A DNA stretch of 45,397 bases from Granulicoccus phenolivorans DSM 17626 = NBRC 107789 = JCM 15570 (lineage in GTDB: Bacteria; Actinomycetota; Actinomycetes; Propionibacteriales; Propionibacteriaceae): the NCBI RefSeq assembly GCF_000423085.1, contig NZ_AUHH01000035.1, positions 1 to 45,397 on the forward strand. Reading direction: 5' to 3'. Shown here in pieces: positions 32,369 to 41,156 of the stretch. The translations under genes and the position numbers were made by a program. The notes under the pieces are model-generated. The model saw only the letters and a program-made list of their open reading frames with translations. It did no database searches and had not been told where the DNA came from. Within the stretch, counting starts at the first letter, position 1, and each line of letters begins with the position of its first letter.

Positions 32369-33946
32369 TCATTTCTCGGTGGCTGCGGTCTCGGGGCGGG
32401 CCGGCGTACCGGCAGTGGCCGCCCGAGCCTGTTCGGCGGCCCAGGGCAGGGGCTCACCGGTGATATCCAGGTAGATGGATTTCTCCAACATGTAGGACCG
32501 GATGCCCTCGCGGCCCTTCTCGATGCCCATCCCGCTCTCCCGGCGGCCGGTGAACGGGGTGGAGATCGAGAACTGTTTGTAGGTGTTGATGTAGACGGTG
32601 CCGGCCTGGATCTGCCGGGCGACCCGCCAGGCGCGGCGGTAGTCGGCGGTCCAGATGCCACTGGCGAGGCCGAAGACGGTGTCATTGGCCTGGCCGATCA
32701 GGTCGGCCTCGTCGTCGAAGGGCAGCACCACCGCGACCGGGCCGAAGATCTCCTGCTGGCAGATGGTGGCGGTGTTGTCGACCCCGGTCAGGATCGTCGG
32801 CAGGTAGTACGCCCCGTCGGCCAGCGCCGGGTCGTCCGGAATCGCCCCGCCGACCAGCACCTGCGCGCCTTCGGCGACCGCCCGTTCCACCATGGCGGCC
32901 ACCCCGTCGCGGTGTGCGTGGTTGATCATCGGGGCGACCTGCGTACCCGGAGCAGTCCCCGGCCCGACCCGCAGATTCGCGGTGGCCTGCACCAGGGCGC
33001 CGACCAGGTCGTCGTAGATCCCGCGCTGGACGAAGATCCGGGAGCCGGCGATGCAGCTCTGCCCGCTGGAGGAGAAGATCCCGAACAGCAGCCCCGCCAC
33101 GGTCTGGGTGAGGTCGGCGTCGTCGAAGACGATCGTCGGGGACTTGCCGCCGAGTTCCAGGGTGACCGGCATCAGCTTCTCCGCGGCCAGTCGAGCCAGG
33201 TGGCGGCCGGTGGTGGTGCCGCCGGTGAAGGTGAGCTTGGCGACGTCGGGGTGGGTCACGATGGCTTCGCCGACCGTACGCCCCGGCCCCGGCAGCACCG
33301 ACAGCAGGCCCGCGGGCAGCCCGGCCTGCTCGGCCAGGCGGGCCAGGTACAGGGTGACCCAGGGGGCCCAGACCGGCGGCTTGGCGATCACCGCGTTGCC
33401 GGCGGCCAGCGCCGGGGCGATCTTCTGCGCGTCGGAGGCGATCGGTGAGTTCCACGGGGTGATCGCTCCGACCACGCCCATCGGGTCCCAGCTGGTCATC
33501 GTCAGCGACGGACCGCGCCGTGGGGTGAGGCTGTCCTCCAGGGTCTCCAGGGCGGCGGCCACGTAGCGGAAGGTGCCGGCGGCGCTGCGGGCCAGCGCCT
33601 CGGTCTCGCCCAGGGTCTTGCCGGTGTCCAGGGTCTGCAGCGCCGAGATCTGTCCGGCGTGTGCCTCGATCTGCTCCCCGATCCGGTACAGCACCCGGGC
33701 CCGCTCGTGCGGCATCAGCTCGGCCCAGCCGGAGGCGGCGACCGCCGCCTGACCGGCCCGGACGGCCTCGTCGACATCGGCCACGGTGGCGGCGGTCAGC
33801 GTGGCGAAGACCCGACCGGTGGCGGGGTCCACCGACTCGATCAGCTCTCCGTCACCGCGGCGCCACACGCCCCCGACGAAGATCTCGTCGCGGAGCACGT
33901 CGGGATCGATGCCGGCCGCCGGCGTCGGAACGAACTGAGTGTCCAT
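32369..33946 (-). CDS. Aldehyde dehydrogenase family protein
   Basis: 525 residues. NAD-dependent aldehyde oxidation. Motifs: ITPWNSP, FTGGTTTGR, general-base Glu in LELGGKSP, catalytic Cys in SSGQSCIAGSR, then QQEIFGPV and TPFTGRRESGMG near the end. It is the first gene of the long minus-strand operon and would oxidise a semialdehyde made after ring cleavage or an aromatic aldehyde. ATG at 33946 is preferred over an upstream GTG because the promoter-like element lies at 33978-34006. Confidence 0.93.
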   Translation of the reverse strand: MDTQFVPTPAAGIDPDVLRDEIFVGGVWRRGDGELIESVDPATGRVFATLTAATVADVDEAVRAGQAAVAASGWAELMPHERARVLYRIGEQIEAHAGQISALQTLDTGKTLGETEALARSAAGTFRYVAAALETLEDSLTPRRGPSLTMTSWDPMGVVGAITPWNSPIASDAQKIAPALAAGNAVIAKPPVWAPWVTLYLARLAEQAGLPAGLLSVLPGPGRTVGEAIVTHPDVAKLTFTGGTTTGRHLARLAAEKLMPVTLELGGKSPTIVFDDADLTQTVAGLLFGIFSSSGQSCIAGSRIFVQRGIYDDLVGALVQATANLRVGPGTAPGTQVAPMINHAHRDGVAAMVERAVAEGAQVLVGGAIPDDPALADGAYYLPTILTGVDNTATICQQEIFGPVAVVLPFDDEADLIGQANDTVFGLASGIWTADYRRAWRVARQIQAGTVYINTYKQFSISTPFTGRRESGMGIEKGREGIRSYMLEKSIYLDITGEPLPWAAEQARAATAGTPARPETAATEK

Positions 33947-33977
33947 CGGGAGGGCACCTCTCTGTGGGGATGGAATA

Positions 33978-34006
33978 AGTCTGAGCGCTAAGATATTTTG
34001 CGTCAA
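33978..34006 (-). promoter_or_regulatory. Promoter and putative MarR operator of the ALDH-Rieske operon
   Basis: On the minus strand: -35 TTGACG, 17-nt spacer containing AAATATCTTAG, then CAGACT as a weak -10. The dyad CTTAGCGCTCAG (positions 33981-33992) spans spacer and -10, a position suited to repression. The 11-mer is identical to one upstream of the MarR gene. Confidence 0.6.
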
Positions 34007-34047
34007 GACTTTTGGTGGGAAAATCAGGAGGACTTCAGATCACGGGG

Positions 34048-34842
34048 TCAGATCACCGAGGGTGGCTGCCGGGTGAGCATGGCAATGCTGTGCAGGGCCG
34101 AGTAGGGCGTGATCGCACTGCTGCGCGGATTCGCGGCGCTGGGGTGGTTCTGCACCTCGAAGGCATAGCGACCCAGTTCCCCCACCGCCTCGATCCGGTG
34201 GGTGGTCACCGTGGCGGCGGGGTCGGCGGACAGCTCGATGGTGAGACACTCGGTGCCGCCGATGGCCAGGGCCACTCCGGCGGCCACGTTGAGCGAGTCC
34301 GGGAACAGCTGCACCGCCTCACCGGCGGTCCCGGCGAAGACCGCGACCGGCGCGGTGGCGTCCAAGATCCGGGTGGCCTGCGCGGGTTCCATCCAGTCCC
34401 GGACCAGGGCCTTCGGCTTCTTGGTGGTACGCAGGACCACCCGCTCGAAGCCCCCGGCACGGCTGGCCGAGGAGAGCAGATCCAGCCCGCCGACCGCACC
34501 GTGGGTCCCCAGCAGGCGCCCCGGCCCGAGCGTGGCCAACCGGCCCGCCAGGCGCGGATCGAGCAGGGCCCCGACCGAGGTGACCAGCAGGTCGACCCCG
34601 GCACTGGTGACCGGATCCACGATCTCGTGCACCGCGGGCTGGCCGGCGCATTCCACGATCAGGTCGGCCCGCTCGACCGCGGCGGCCAGCTCGATCTGTG
34701 CCACCGGCGGATCGGCCACCGGCGAGCGGTTCACCACGCCGACCAGCTCGGCGCCGGGGACCCGGCCGGCAGCGAGTTCGCGGGCCACCACGGACCCGAT
34801 CTCACCGTGGCCGAGGACCACGACGCGCAATGCTCGGCTCAC
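34048..34842 (-). CDS. Aspartate dehydrogenase-like (DUF108) oxidoreductase
   Basis: 264 residues: N-terminal NAD(P) domain ([20 protein letters not shown]), then the DUF108 domain with [23 protein letters not shown] and [20 protein letters not shown], all signatures of the L-aspartate dehydrogenase family. In NAD synthesis such enzymes make iminoaspartate, but no nadA/nadC genes are here. It ends an ABC-importer operon (ATGA overlap with the ATPase gene), so a catabolic role acting on an imported or ring-derived amine or semialdehyde is more likely. That is inference. Confidence 0.85.
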   Translation of the reverse strand: MSRALRVVVLGHGEIGSVVARELAAGRVPGAELVGVVNRSPVADPPVAQIELAAAVERADLIVECAGQPAVHEIVDPVTSAGVDLLVTSVGALLDPRLAGRLATLGPGRLLGTHGAVGGLDLLSSASRAGGFERVVLRTTKKPKALVRDWMEPAQATRILDATAPVAVFAGTAGEAVQLFPDSLNVAAGVALAIGGTECLTIELSADPAATVTTHRIEAVGELGRYAFEVQNHPSAANPRSSAITPYSALHSIAMLTRQPPSVI

Positions 34843-35636
34843 GCCGCCCCACCGGTCAGTTCGGTGTGCCGCAGCAGCTGGGTGACGTGGCCGCGGATCT
34901 CCACGAAGCGCGGGTGGGTCTTGGTGCTGAAGTGGTCGCGCGGATGCGCCAGGTCGACGTCGATCGTCTCGGCCACCACGCTGGGCGGGGTCGACAGCAC
35001 GATGATGTGGTCGGCCAGGTAGACCGATTCGTCGATGTCGTGGGTGACGATCAGTACGGTGATGCCGAGCTTGCGCTGGATCTTCAGCAGCAGGTCCTCC
35101 AGATCGGCGCGGGTCTGGGCGTCGACCGAGGCGTACGGCTCATCCATCAGCAGCAGCTTGGGCTGGGAGGCCAGGGCGCGGGCGATCGCCACCCGCTGCT
35201 GCATGCCGCCGGACATCTGCCAGGGGTACAGCTTCTCCCGGCCCTTCAGCCCGACCGCCTCGATCGCCTCGGCGACCCGGGCGTCCCGCTCGGCGGCGGG
35301 CAGCTTGGACAGCGGGAAGGCGACGTTCTTGTCGACCCGCAACCAGGGGTAGAGCGAACGGGAGTAGTCCTGGAAGACCATCGCCAGGCCCTCGGGAACG
35401 CCGTGCACCGGGTTGCCCTCGAAGGTGACGGTGCCCTCGGTGGGCTCGTCCAGGCCGCTGATGATCCGCAGCAGGGTGGACTTGCCACAGCCGGAGGGAC
35501 CCACGATGACACTGACCTTGTGCGCCGGGATCGAGGCGGTGATGCTACGGACCGCCAGGTTGTCGCCGTAGGACTTGGAGATTCCGTCCAGCTGCAGTTC
35601 GGGCAGCTGGGTGGTGGTGGATGTGTGCTCAGTCAT
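34839..35636 (-). CDS. ABC importer ATPase, SsuB/TauB type
   Basis: 265 residues. Walker [11 protein letters not shown]-loop [13 protein letters not shown], signature [15 protein letters not shown], Walker [14 protein letters not shown]-loop VTHDIDES. The sequence type is that of nitrate/sulfonate/taurine/aromatic-acid importers. It energises the two permeases encoded just upstream; overlaps are 8 bp (permease) and 4 bp (DUF108 gene). Confidence 0.94.
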   Translation of the reverse strand: MTEHTSTTTQLPELQLDGISKSYGDNLAVRSITASIPAHKVSVIVGPSGCGKSTLLRIISGLDEPTEGTVTFEGNPVHGVPEGLAMVFQDYSRSLYPWLRVDKNVAFPLSKLPAAERDARVAEAIEAVGLKGREKLYPWQMSGGMQQRVAIARALASQPKLLLMDEPYASVDAQTRADLEDLLLKIQRKLGITVLIVTHDIDESVYLADHIIVLSTPPSVVAETIDVDLAHPRDHFSTKTHPRFVEIRGHVTQLLRHTELTGGAA

Positions 35637-36621
35637 GTTGGGCAGTCGCTCCTCGGTGCCAGGCCAGGACCCGGCGTTCGATCAACAGGAAGATGAAGTT
35701 CATGACCACGCCGAGGGCGGCGAGGACGATCAGCACGGCCCAGAAGCCGGCGTAGTCGAATTGGCGCTGGGTGGAGATCAGCAGGTAGCCCAGGCCGTTC
35801 TCGGACTTCTGCAGTTCGGAGATGATCATCAGGATCAGCGACATCGCCATCGCGGTGCGGATGCCGGCGAAGATCTTCGGCCCGGCCCCCGGCAGGACGA
35901 TCTTGCCGAGGACGAGGTGGGCCGGGATCCGGAAGATGGCGGCGGCCTGGGCACGGGTCTCGCCCACCGATTTCACCCCGTCGATGGTGTTGAACAGGAT
36001 CGGCCAGACCACGCTGAAGGTGATCAGGAAGATCTTCGGGGCATCGCCGATGCCGAACAGGAAGAAGAAGACACCGAGCAGGGCCGGGCTGGGCAGCGAG
36101 CGACCGAGGTGGATCAGCGGCTGGAACAAGGCGGTGAGCAGCGGCGAGAGCCCCAGCACGATGCCGAGACCGACGCCGATCACGATCGCCAGGGCCAGAC
36201 CGGCCAGGGCCCGGCTGACGCTGGGGATGAAGTCGTGGTAGGTGGCCTGGCCCAGGAACAGCTGGCTCGGATCGGGGCTCAGGAACATCTCCCCGGCCCG
36301 GACGAAGGCGTTCAGCGGCGTGGGGACGAACAGTCCGCCCGCCTCGGACTGGGACAGCGCGTACCAGGCCAGCAGGATCAGGATCGGGACGATCAGGCGC
36401 AGTCCGATCCGGGCCGGCCGGGACAACGTGCCGCGGCGTTTGCGCCGCGCGGGCGCCGCCGTCGACGCGGAGGTGGCCGCGGGGACGCTGGGTGCGGCGG
36501 AGGCCATCGGAGACTCCTTCGGGGCGGGGCTGGTGGGGTCGGGGCTGGTGGGGTCGGGGCTCGTGGGCGCGGGGCTGGTGGGCGCGGGGCTCGTGGCTCC
36601 GGTCGGGCTCGGGTGGGTCAT
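35629..36621 (-). CDS. ABC importer permease (SsuC/TauC type) with Pro-rich N-terminal repeats
   Basis: 330 residues, about six membrane helices and the binding-protein-dependent transport signature around [21 protein letters not shown]. The first 40 residues are a low-complexity stretch of (T-S-P-A/D-P) repeats encoded by a 15-bp tandem repeat. Two starts are possible: ATG 36621, sharing one base with the previous stop (TGATG), or ATG 36507 (MASAAPSVP), which has a clean AAGGAG 6 nt upstream. The second would leave the repeats untranslated. I list the coupled start. Confidence 0.88.
   Translation of the reverse strand: MTHPSPTGATSPAPTSPAPTSPDPTSPDPTSPAPKESPMASAAPSVPAATSASTAAPARRKRRGTLSRPARIGLRLIVPILILLAWYALSQSEAGGLFVPTPLNAFVRAGEMFLSPDPSQLFLGQATYHDFIPSVSRALAGLALAIVIGVGLGIVLGLSPLLTALFQPLIHLGRSLPSPALLGVFFFLFGIGDAPKIFLITFSVVWPILFNTIDGVKSVGETRAQAAAIFRIPAHLVLGKIVLPGAGPKIFAGIRTAMAMSLILMIISELQKSENGLGYLLISTQRQFDYAGFWAVLIVLAALGVVMNFIFLLIERRVLAWHRGATAQHD
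36526..36600. repeat. Five 15-bp tandem repeats at the 5' end of the permease gene
   Basis: Units begin at 36526, 36541, 36556, 36571 and 36586, each GGGGCTSGTGG plus four variable bases. The period is in frame with the gene, so copy-number change would not break it. Confidence 0.8.
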
Positions 36622-37409
36622 CACTGCGCCAGCCCCTTCTTCCAGCCGAACAGGCCGTTGTCGAGTGCGGCCATCGCGAGGCTGACCAGGACGCCGATCA
36701 CGCCGGCGACCAGAGTGGCGGCGTACACCAGGTCGAGGTTGGCGGCATTGGCGCTGTTGGACAGGATGTAGCCGCCGATGCCGGTACCGGACCCGATCAG
36801 CAGTTCGGCCGAGACCGCCACGATCAGGCCGATGGAGGCCGCGATCCGGACGCCGGTGAACGCGAACGGCAGGGCCGCCGGCAGGGTGACCCGCCAGACG
36901 ATGCCGATCTCACTGACGCCGAAGCTGCGCGCGGTCTGGATGGCGGTGGTGTCGGCCCCGCGGACGCCGTACATGGTGTTCAGCAGGATCGGCCAGACGC
37001 AGGCCAGGGCGACGGTGATCGACAGTGGCAGCATGCCGGCGCCGAGCAGCAGCACCAGGATCGGGCCCAGGGCGATCGAGGGAAGGACCCGGAAGGCCTC
37101 CACCGGCAGTTCGAACATGATCCGGACGATCCGGCTGGCGCCCATCGCGCCACCGAGCAGAACGCCGGCGACGGTGGCCAGGGCCAACCCGAGCATCCAT
37201 TCGACCAGCGTGAAGCCGACCGCCTGCCAGAACTGCGGATCGCCGAACAGGCCCACTGCGCCGAGCAGGACCTTGCTGGGGACGGGCAGGCCGGGCTTGG
37301 TGAAGACGGTCCGCAGCAGCAGTTCCGCCACGGCCATCGAACCGACGACACCCACCACTCCCAGCATGATCTGGCGATTGCGGCTGTAGGGCTCGCGCAA
37401 CAGGTTCAT
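36621..37409 (-). CDS. ABC importer permease (SsuC/TauC type)
   Basis: 262 residues with six hydrophobic segments. The EAA-like loop region is GADTTAIQTARSFGVSEIGIVWRVTLPAALP. It pairs with the second permease (35629-36621), so the membrane pore is likely a heterodimer. That is less usual than the single permease gene of ssu/tau systems. Confidence 0.92.
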   Translation of the reverse strand: MNLLREPYSRNRQIMLGVVGVVGSMAVAELLLRTVFTKPGLPVPSKVLLGAVGLFGDPQFWQAVGFTLVEWMLGLALATVAGVLLGGAMGASRIVRIMFELPVEAFRVLPSIALGPILVLLLGAGMLPLSITVALACVWPILLNTMYGVRGADTTAIQTARSFGVSEIGIVWRVTLPAALPFAFTGVRIAASIGLIVAVSAELLIGSGTGIGGYILSNSANAANLDLVYAATLVAGVIGVLVSLAMAALDNGLFGWKKGLAQ

Positions 37410-37449
37410 CGTTGTCCTGCCTCTCGGGGTAGGTGTCGTCGGGGACGGC

Positions 37450-38418
37450 TCACTTGCTGGGCTGCCAGACGTGGTCGGCGGCGTTGTAGGCCGGCTTGAC
37501 CAGCCCCTGGGCCTTCACGATGTCCACGGCCTTGGTGTATTCGTCCATGTGGAAGGCGTCGTAGTAGGTCGGCATCGGCATCTGCTGGGCCACGTCCGGG
37601 GACACCTTGGCGATGCTCGGCAGCCACTGGCGCAGCGCCGACTCGTTGTTCTTCAGGTCGGCCCCGGAGGCGTACATGGCGCGGGCGAAGGCGGCGGTGG
37701 TGTCGGGGTTGGCCTTGATGAACTTGTCGCTGGCGACATAGTCGGAGGCGGCCAGACCCTTGTTCGGGCCCTCGGTCAGGTCGGCGACCTGGCGCAGCCC
37801 GGCCTTGCGGGCGGCGGAGGCGAACGGCTCGGGCATGTAGCCGGCCTCGATCGAGCCTGCCTGGACGCCGGTGACCATCTCGGCGAAGGGCACCTCGACC
37901 CAGTTCGGCGTGACGTTGAGGCCCTTGGCGGTCGCCAGGTTCTTGAAGGTGATGTCACCCATGTTCCGGGTGGTGTTGATGCCCAGGCTCTTGCCGTTCA
38001 GGTCGGCCATCGACTGGATCGAGGAGTCGGGCTTCACGAAGATGCCGAGGCCGCCGTCGGCCAGGGCGCTGGTCAGCACGACCGTCTTGATCGGCAGGCC
38101 GGAGTCCGCGGCCATCGAGGTGCCGAACGGGGTGGAGTTGGTGATGTCCAGCTCGCCGGAGGCGACCTGCTGGATGCCGACCGGCCCGCCCTGGACCGGA
38201 ACGATCTCGACGCTGAGGCCCTCCTTGTCGAAGAACCCCTTCTCCTTGGCCCAGTAGAGGGCGGCGTAGTCGGCCAGCGGCAGCGAGCCGACCTTGATGC
38301 TGGTCTTCTCGAGCTTGCCGTCGGCAGCGCTGTTGGCCGAGGTGCCCCCGCCACAGCCCGTGAGGGCCAGCGCGAGCGTGACCGCTCCCGCGACGATCAT
38401 CGTCCGAAGCTTCTTCAT
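37450..38418 (-). CDS. ABC importer substrate-binding lipoprotein (NMT1/SsuA-like)
   Basis: 322 residues. Signal peptide with lipobox LALTGC, then KVGSLPLADYAALYWAKEKG, a typical NMT1/SsuA N-terminus, and MADLNGKSLGINTTR. These proteins bind sulfonates, nitrate, thiamine precursors or aromatic carboxylates. Ligand choice cannot be read here. The ATG at 38418 has AAGGA at proper distance; the ATG at 38424 would abut it. First gene of the importer operon, with a good promoter upstream at 38478-38506. Confidence 0.92.
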   Translation of the reverse strand: MKKLRTMIVAGAVTLALALTGCGGGTSANSAADGKLEKTSIKVGSLPLADYAALYWAKEKGFFDKEGLSVEIVPVQGGPVGIQQVASGELDITNSTPFGTSMAADSGLPIKTVVLTSALADGGLGIFVKPDSSIQSMADLNGKSLGINTTRNMGDITFKNLATAKGLNVTPNWVEVPFAEMVTGVQAGSIEAGYMPEPFASAARKAGLRQVADLTEGPNKGLAASDYVASDKFIKANPDTTAAFARAMYASGADLKNNESALRQWLPSIAKVSPDVAQQMPMPTYYDAFHMDEYTKAVDIVKAQGLVKPAYNAADHVWQPSK

Positions 38419-38477
38419 TGTCATTCCTTCGACTGGAGCCGGGGATCCGGCTCATCGTCGAGCCGGACTGAGCAGAT

Positions 38478-38506
38478 ACCTTACCGCTCAATATTTTTGG
38501 TGTAAA
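38478..38506 (-). promoter_or_regulatory. Promoter and putative MarR operator of the importer operon
   Basis: On the minus strand: -35 TTTACA, 17-nt spacer with CAAAAATATTGAGCG, -10 TAAGGT. The geometry equals that of the ALDH promoter. The plus-strand sequence CTTACCGCTCAA (38480-38491) matches the dyad seen at the other sites. Confidence 0.65.
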
Positions 38507-38581
38507 GCAATATTGCGAGCCCGGGGCGCCGTCGGTCAAGGGGCTGGGCGAGATTCTCAGCAGGCGTTGCGTGTCGGTAAC

Positions 38582-38600
38582 CTGCGTGCTCAAATATGAT
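38582..38600 (+). promoter_or_regulatory. -10 and operator half-site before the FAD monooxygenase gene
   Basis: TATGAT (38595-38600) is a good -10. It overlaps GCTCAAATAT, which resembles the right half of the operator at 38480-38500. CTCAAA here and TTTGAG at 38615-38620 form an additional weak inverted repeat. Confidence 0.45.
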
Positions 38601-38627
38601 CTACCTGTTTATTTTTGAGGAGTTCTC

Positions 38628-39737
38628 ATGGAGATCGCGATCATCGGCGGCGGCATCGGCGGCCTCACCCTGGCCCTCGCCCTGCGCCGGGTCGGCCTGT
38701 CTGCCACGGTGTACGAACGGGCCCGGGCCTTCGCCCGGGTCGGCGCCGACATCAACCTGACGCCGAACGCGGTGCGCGCCCTGGACCCGCTGGGGGTGGG
38801 GGAAAAGCTGCGCGAGACCGCGGCGCGGCCGAAGTTCCGGATCAGCCGGGACGGGTACACCGGGGCGGAGACCTCGCGGCTGCCGATGTCGGATGCGGCC
38901 GAGGAGCAGTACGGCGCGCCCCAGTTGACGCTGCACCGCGGGGATCTGCTCTCGGTGCTCGAGGCTGCGGTCGGCCCCGATGTCCGGCTGGGCCACCAAC
39001 TGGAGTCGTTGCGGGAGCAGGATGGCCGGCAGGTGCTGACCTTCACCAACGGGGAGGCGGTCACCGCGGACGTGGTGGTCGGGGCCGACGGGATCCACTC
39101 CGCGGTCCGGGAGGCGGTCTGGGGGCCGGAGCATCCGACCTTCACCGGGGTGGTGGCCTACCGGGCGGTGGTGCCGACCGCGAAGCTCGCCGGGGCGGCG
39201 GATCTGGACTGCTTCACCAAGTGGTGGGGCAACGACCCGGCGATCCAGATCGTCACCTTCCCGCTGACCCGTGGGGAGGAGATGTTCATCTTCGCCACGA
39301 CGCCGCGCCCGAGCTGGACCGAGGAGTCCTGGACCACGCCGGGCCGGATCGAGGATCTGCGCGCGGCGTACGCCGACTTCCACCCCGAGGCGCGCGCCCT
39401 GCTGGATGCCTGCGACGAGGTGCTCATCTCCGCGCTGCACGTCCGCGATCCGCTGCCGACCTGGAGCACCGACGCGGTGAGCCTGCTGGGGGATGCCTGC
39501 CACCCGATGATGCCGTTCATGGCCCAGGGCGCCGGGCAGGCGATCGAGGATGCCGTCGTGCTGGCCCGGGCGCTGCAGGCGTACGCGTCGGTGCCGGAGG
39601 CGCTGCGCCACTACCAGGACGCCCGGCTGGAGCGGACCGCCCGGATCCAGATCGGCTCCCGGGGCAATGCGTGGCTGCGCGAGGGCGGGAACGCCGACTG
39701 GGTGTACGCCTACAACGCCTGGGACGTGGCGGTGTGA
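38628..39737 (+). CDS. FAD-dependent aromatic monooxygenase (salicylate/6-hydroxynicotinate hydroxylase-like)
   Basis: 369 residues, class A flavoprotein hydroxylase. FAD motif IIGGGIGG (5-12), DG motif VVGADGIHSAVRE, GD motif LLGDACHPMMPFMAQGAGQ. It hydroxylates (and may decarboxylate) an aromatic ring using NAD(P)H and O2. Together with an extradiol dioxygenase it could supply a catechol-like substrate. AGGAG lies 7 nt before the ATG. It is divergent from the importer operon and overlaps the IclR gene by 4 bp (GTGA). Confidence 0.9.
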   Translation: MEIAIIGGGIGGLTLALALRRVGLSATVYERARAFARVGADINLTPNAVRALDPLGVGEKLRETAARPKFRISRDGYTGAETSRLPMSDAAEEQYGAPQLTLHRGDLLSVLEAAVGPDVRLGHQLESLREQDGRQVLTFTNGEAVTADVVVGADGIHSAVREAVWGPEHPTFTGVVAYRAVVPTAKLAGAADLDCFTKWWGNDPAIQIVTFPLTRGEEMFIFATTPRPSWTEESWTTPGRIEDLRAAYADFHPEARALLDACDEVLISALHVRDPLPTWSTDAVSLLGDACHPMMPFMAQGAGQAIEDAVVLARALQAYASVPEALRHYQDARLERTARIQIGSRGNAWLREGGNADWVYAYNAWDVAV

Positions 39738-40384
39738 GCGAACAACTGGTGACCCCCGTGCTGCGGGCCCTCAGCCTGCTGGAGTGGCTGGTGGCCGGCG
39801 GCGCGGTGGACAACCTGAGCGAGGCGGCCCGGGAGACCGGGATCAATCGCGCCACGTTGGCCCGCCTGCTGGCGACCTTCGAGGCCGGCGGCGTCCTGAC
39901 GCGCGGGGCCGACGGGCGGGTGGAGTTCGGTACCCGGATGGTGCGGATCGCCGCCGGGGTGCTCGGCGATTCGGATCTGATCTCGGCGGCGCAGTCGGTG
40001 TTGCCCCGGCTGGCCGGCGAGCTCGGCCTCACCGCGCATCTGGTGACCCTGGACGGCGGCGAGGTGGTGTTCCTGCAGCAGCATCTGCCGCAGACGGCGC
40101 TGGTCAGCCGGATCGGGGTCGGCAGTCGGGTGGCCGCGCTGGATGTGGCTCCGGGTCGGGTGCTGCTGGGACTGGCCCCGGCCGACGGGATCGAGTGGAG
40201 CCGGTCGGGGCTGGAGACCGGGGTCGGGGCCGCGGCCACGGGGGTGGCGCGGGGGCCGGGCGGGACCGACCTGGTCGCCGCGATCAGTGTCGCCGGCCCG
40301 CAGTGGGCGGTCGATGAGGTGGCCGACCGGGTGCCGGAGGCCCTGCGTACCGCTGCGGAGGCTATCGGGGCACGGCTGCGCTGA
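39734..40384 (+). CDS. IclR-family regulator with a shortened effector domain
   Basis: 216 residues. The N-terminal winged helix is clear: TPVLRALSLLEWLV, LSEAARETGINRATLARLLATFEAGGVL. The effector domain begins AQSVLPRLAGELGLTAHLV and proceeds to LDVAPGRVLLGLAP, but then jumps to GVARGPGGTDLVAAISVAG. It lacks roughly 30 residues that usually lie between, so the protein is below the usual 240-270. The reading frame is intact, so this may be a genuine short form. It probably regulates the coupled monooxygenase. Its 3' end overlaps the convergent M56 gene by 23 bp. Confidence 0.85.
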   Translation: MSEQLVTPVLRALSLLEWLVAGGAVDNLSEAARETGINRATLARLLATFEAGGVLTRGADGRVEFGTRMVRIAAGVLGDSDLISAAQSVLPRLAGELGLTAHLVTLDGGEVVFLQQHLPQTALVSRIGVGSRVAALDVAPGRVLLGLAPADGIEWSRSGLETGVGAAATGVARGPGGTDLVAAISVAGPQWAVDEVADRVPEALRTAAEAIGARLR

Positions 40385-41156
40385 GGGTGGTACGCAGCCG
40401 CTGGGCCCGCATCGCGAGCTCGGCACTGTCGCACAACCGGCCCATCTTCCGCAGCGCGGATTCGACCACCTCCGGGCCGTAGCGGCGCACGGCCGCGTCG
40501 TCGGCGGCCAGCTCGACCAGCAGCTGGGTCGACTTCAGCAGCCGGCGGGCCGGGGTGAAGCGCGGCAGACAGGCCACGGCGATGTTGGCCAGTCGGACCG
40601 CCAGGTGGTGGCGTCCGCGCAGGTGGGCCCGTTCGTGGCAGATCACCGCGCCCAGTTCGTCGGGGTCGAGCTCGGCCCGGACGATGCGGCCGATCACCAC
40701 CGTCGGGCGCGGCGCACGGAAGGAGAAGGCCACCGGGACGTCGGTGTCGACGTAGCGCACACTCACCCCGTCGCGGCGCTCGGCCTCTTGCGGACAGTCC
40801 AGCACGGCCGCCCGGAGCCGGTCGGAGACGCCCAGTTCGCGGCGTACGACCGGCTCGGAGCGGCCCATCAGCAAGGCGTACCCGGCGCCCAGCACGAACA
40901 CACAGCACCAGCCGGCCAGACTCCGGATCAGCCCGGCCGGCCCCTCGGCCATGGGCAGCCGGGCGGCCAGGACCGCGCAGCCGACCCCACACACCAGCGC
41001 CGCCAGCCCACCGACCAGGGCGGCATGCCAGCAGGCCAGCGCGCATCGGGGTCGCCAGACCTGCCAGCGCGCCCGGGACAGCAGCGGCGGGGCGAGCACG
41101 GTACAGACCGCGGCCAGGACCACACCGGCGCACAGCACCGCCGACAGCAGCACCAT
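40362..41156 (-). CDS. M56-family (BlaR1/MecR1-like) membrane metallopeptidase
   Basis: 264 residues. Three or four N-terminal membrane helices, then a cytoplasmic zinc peptidase domain with HERAH (174-178) and a downstream Glu in VELAADDAA. No extracellular penicillin-binding sensor domain is present, unlike BlaR1. It likely cleaves the repressor encoded directly upstream (TGATG junction) in response to an envelope or metal signal; the signal is unknown. It is cysteine-rich in its membrane part. Confidence 0.88.
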   Translation of the reverse strand: MVLLSAVLCAGVVLAAVCTVLAPPLLSRARWQVWRPRCALACWHAALVGGLAALVCGVGCAVLAARLPMAEGPAGLIRSLAGWCCVFVLGAGYALLMGRSEPVVRRELGVSDRLRAAVLDCPQEAERRDGVSVRYVDTDVPVAFSFRAPRPTVVIGRIVRAELDPDELGAVICHERAHLRGRHHLAVRLANIAVACLPRFTPARRLLKSTQLLVELAADDAAVRRYGPEVVESALRKMGRLCDSAELAMRAQRLRTTLSAAVPR

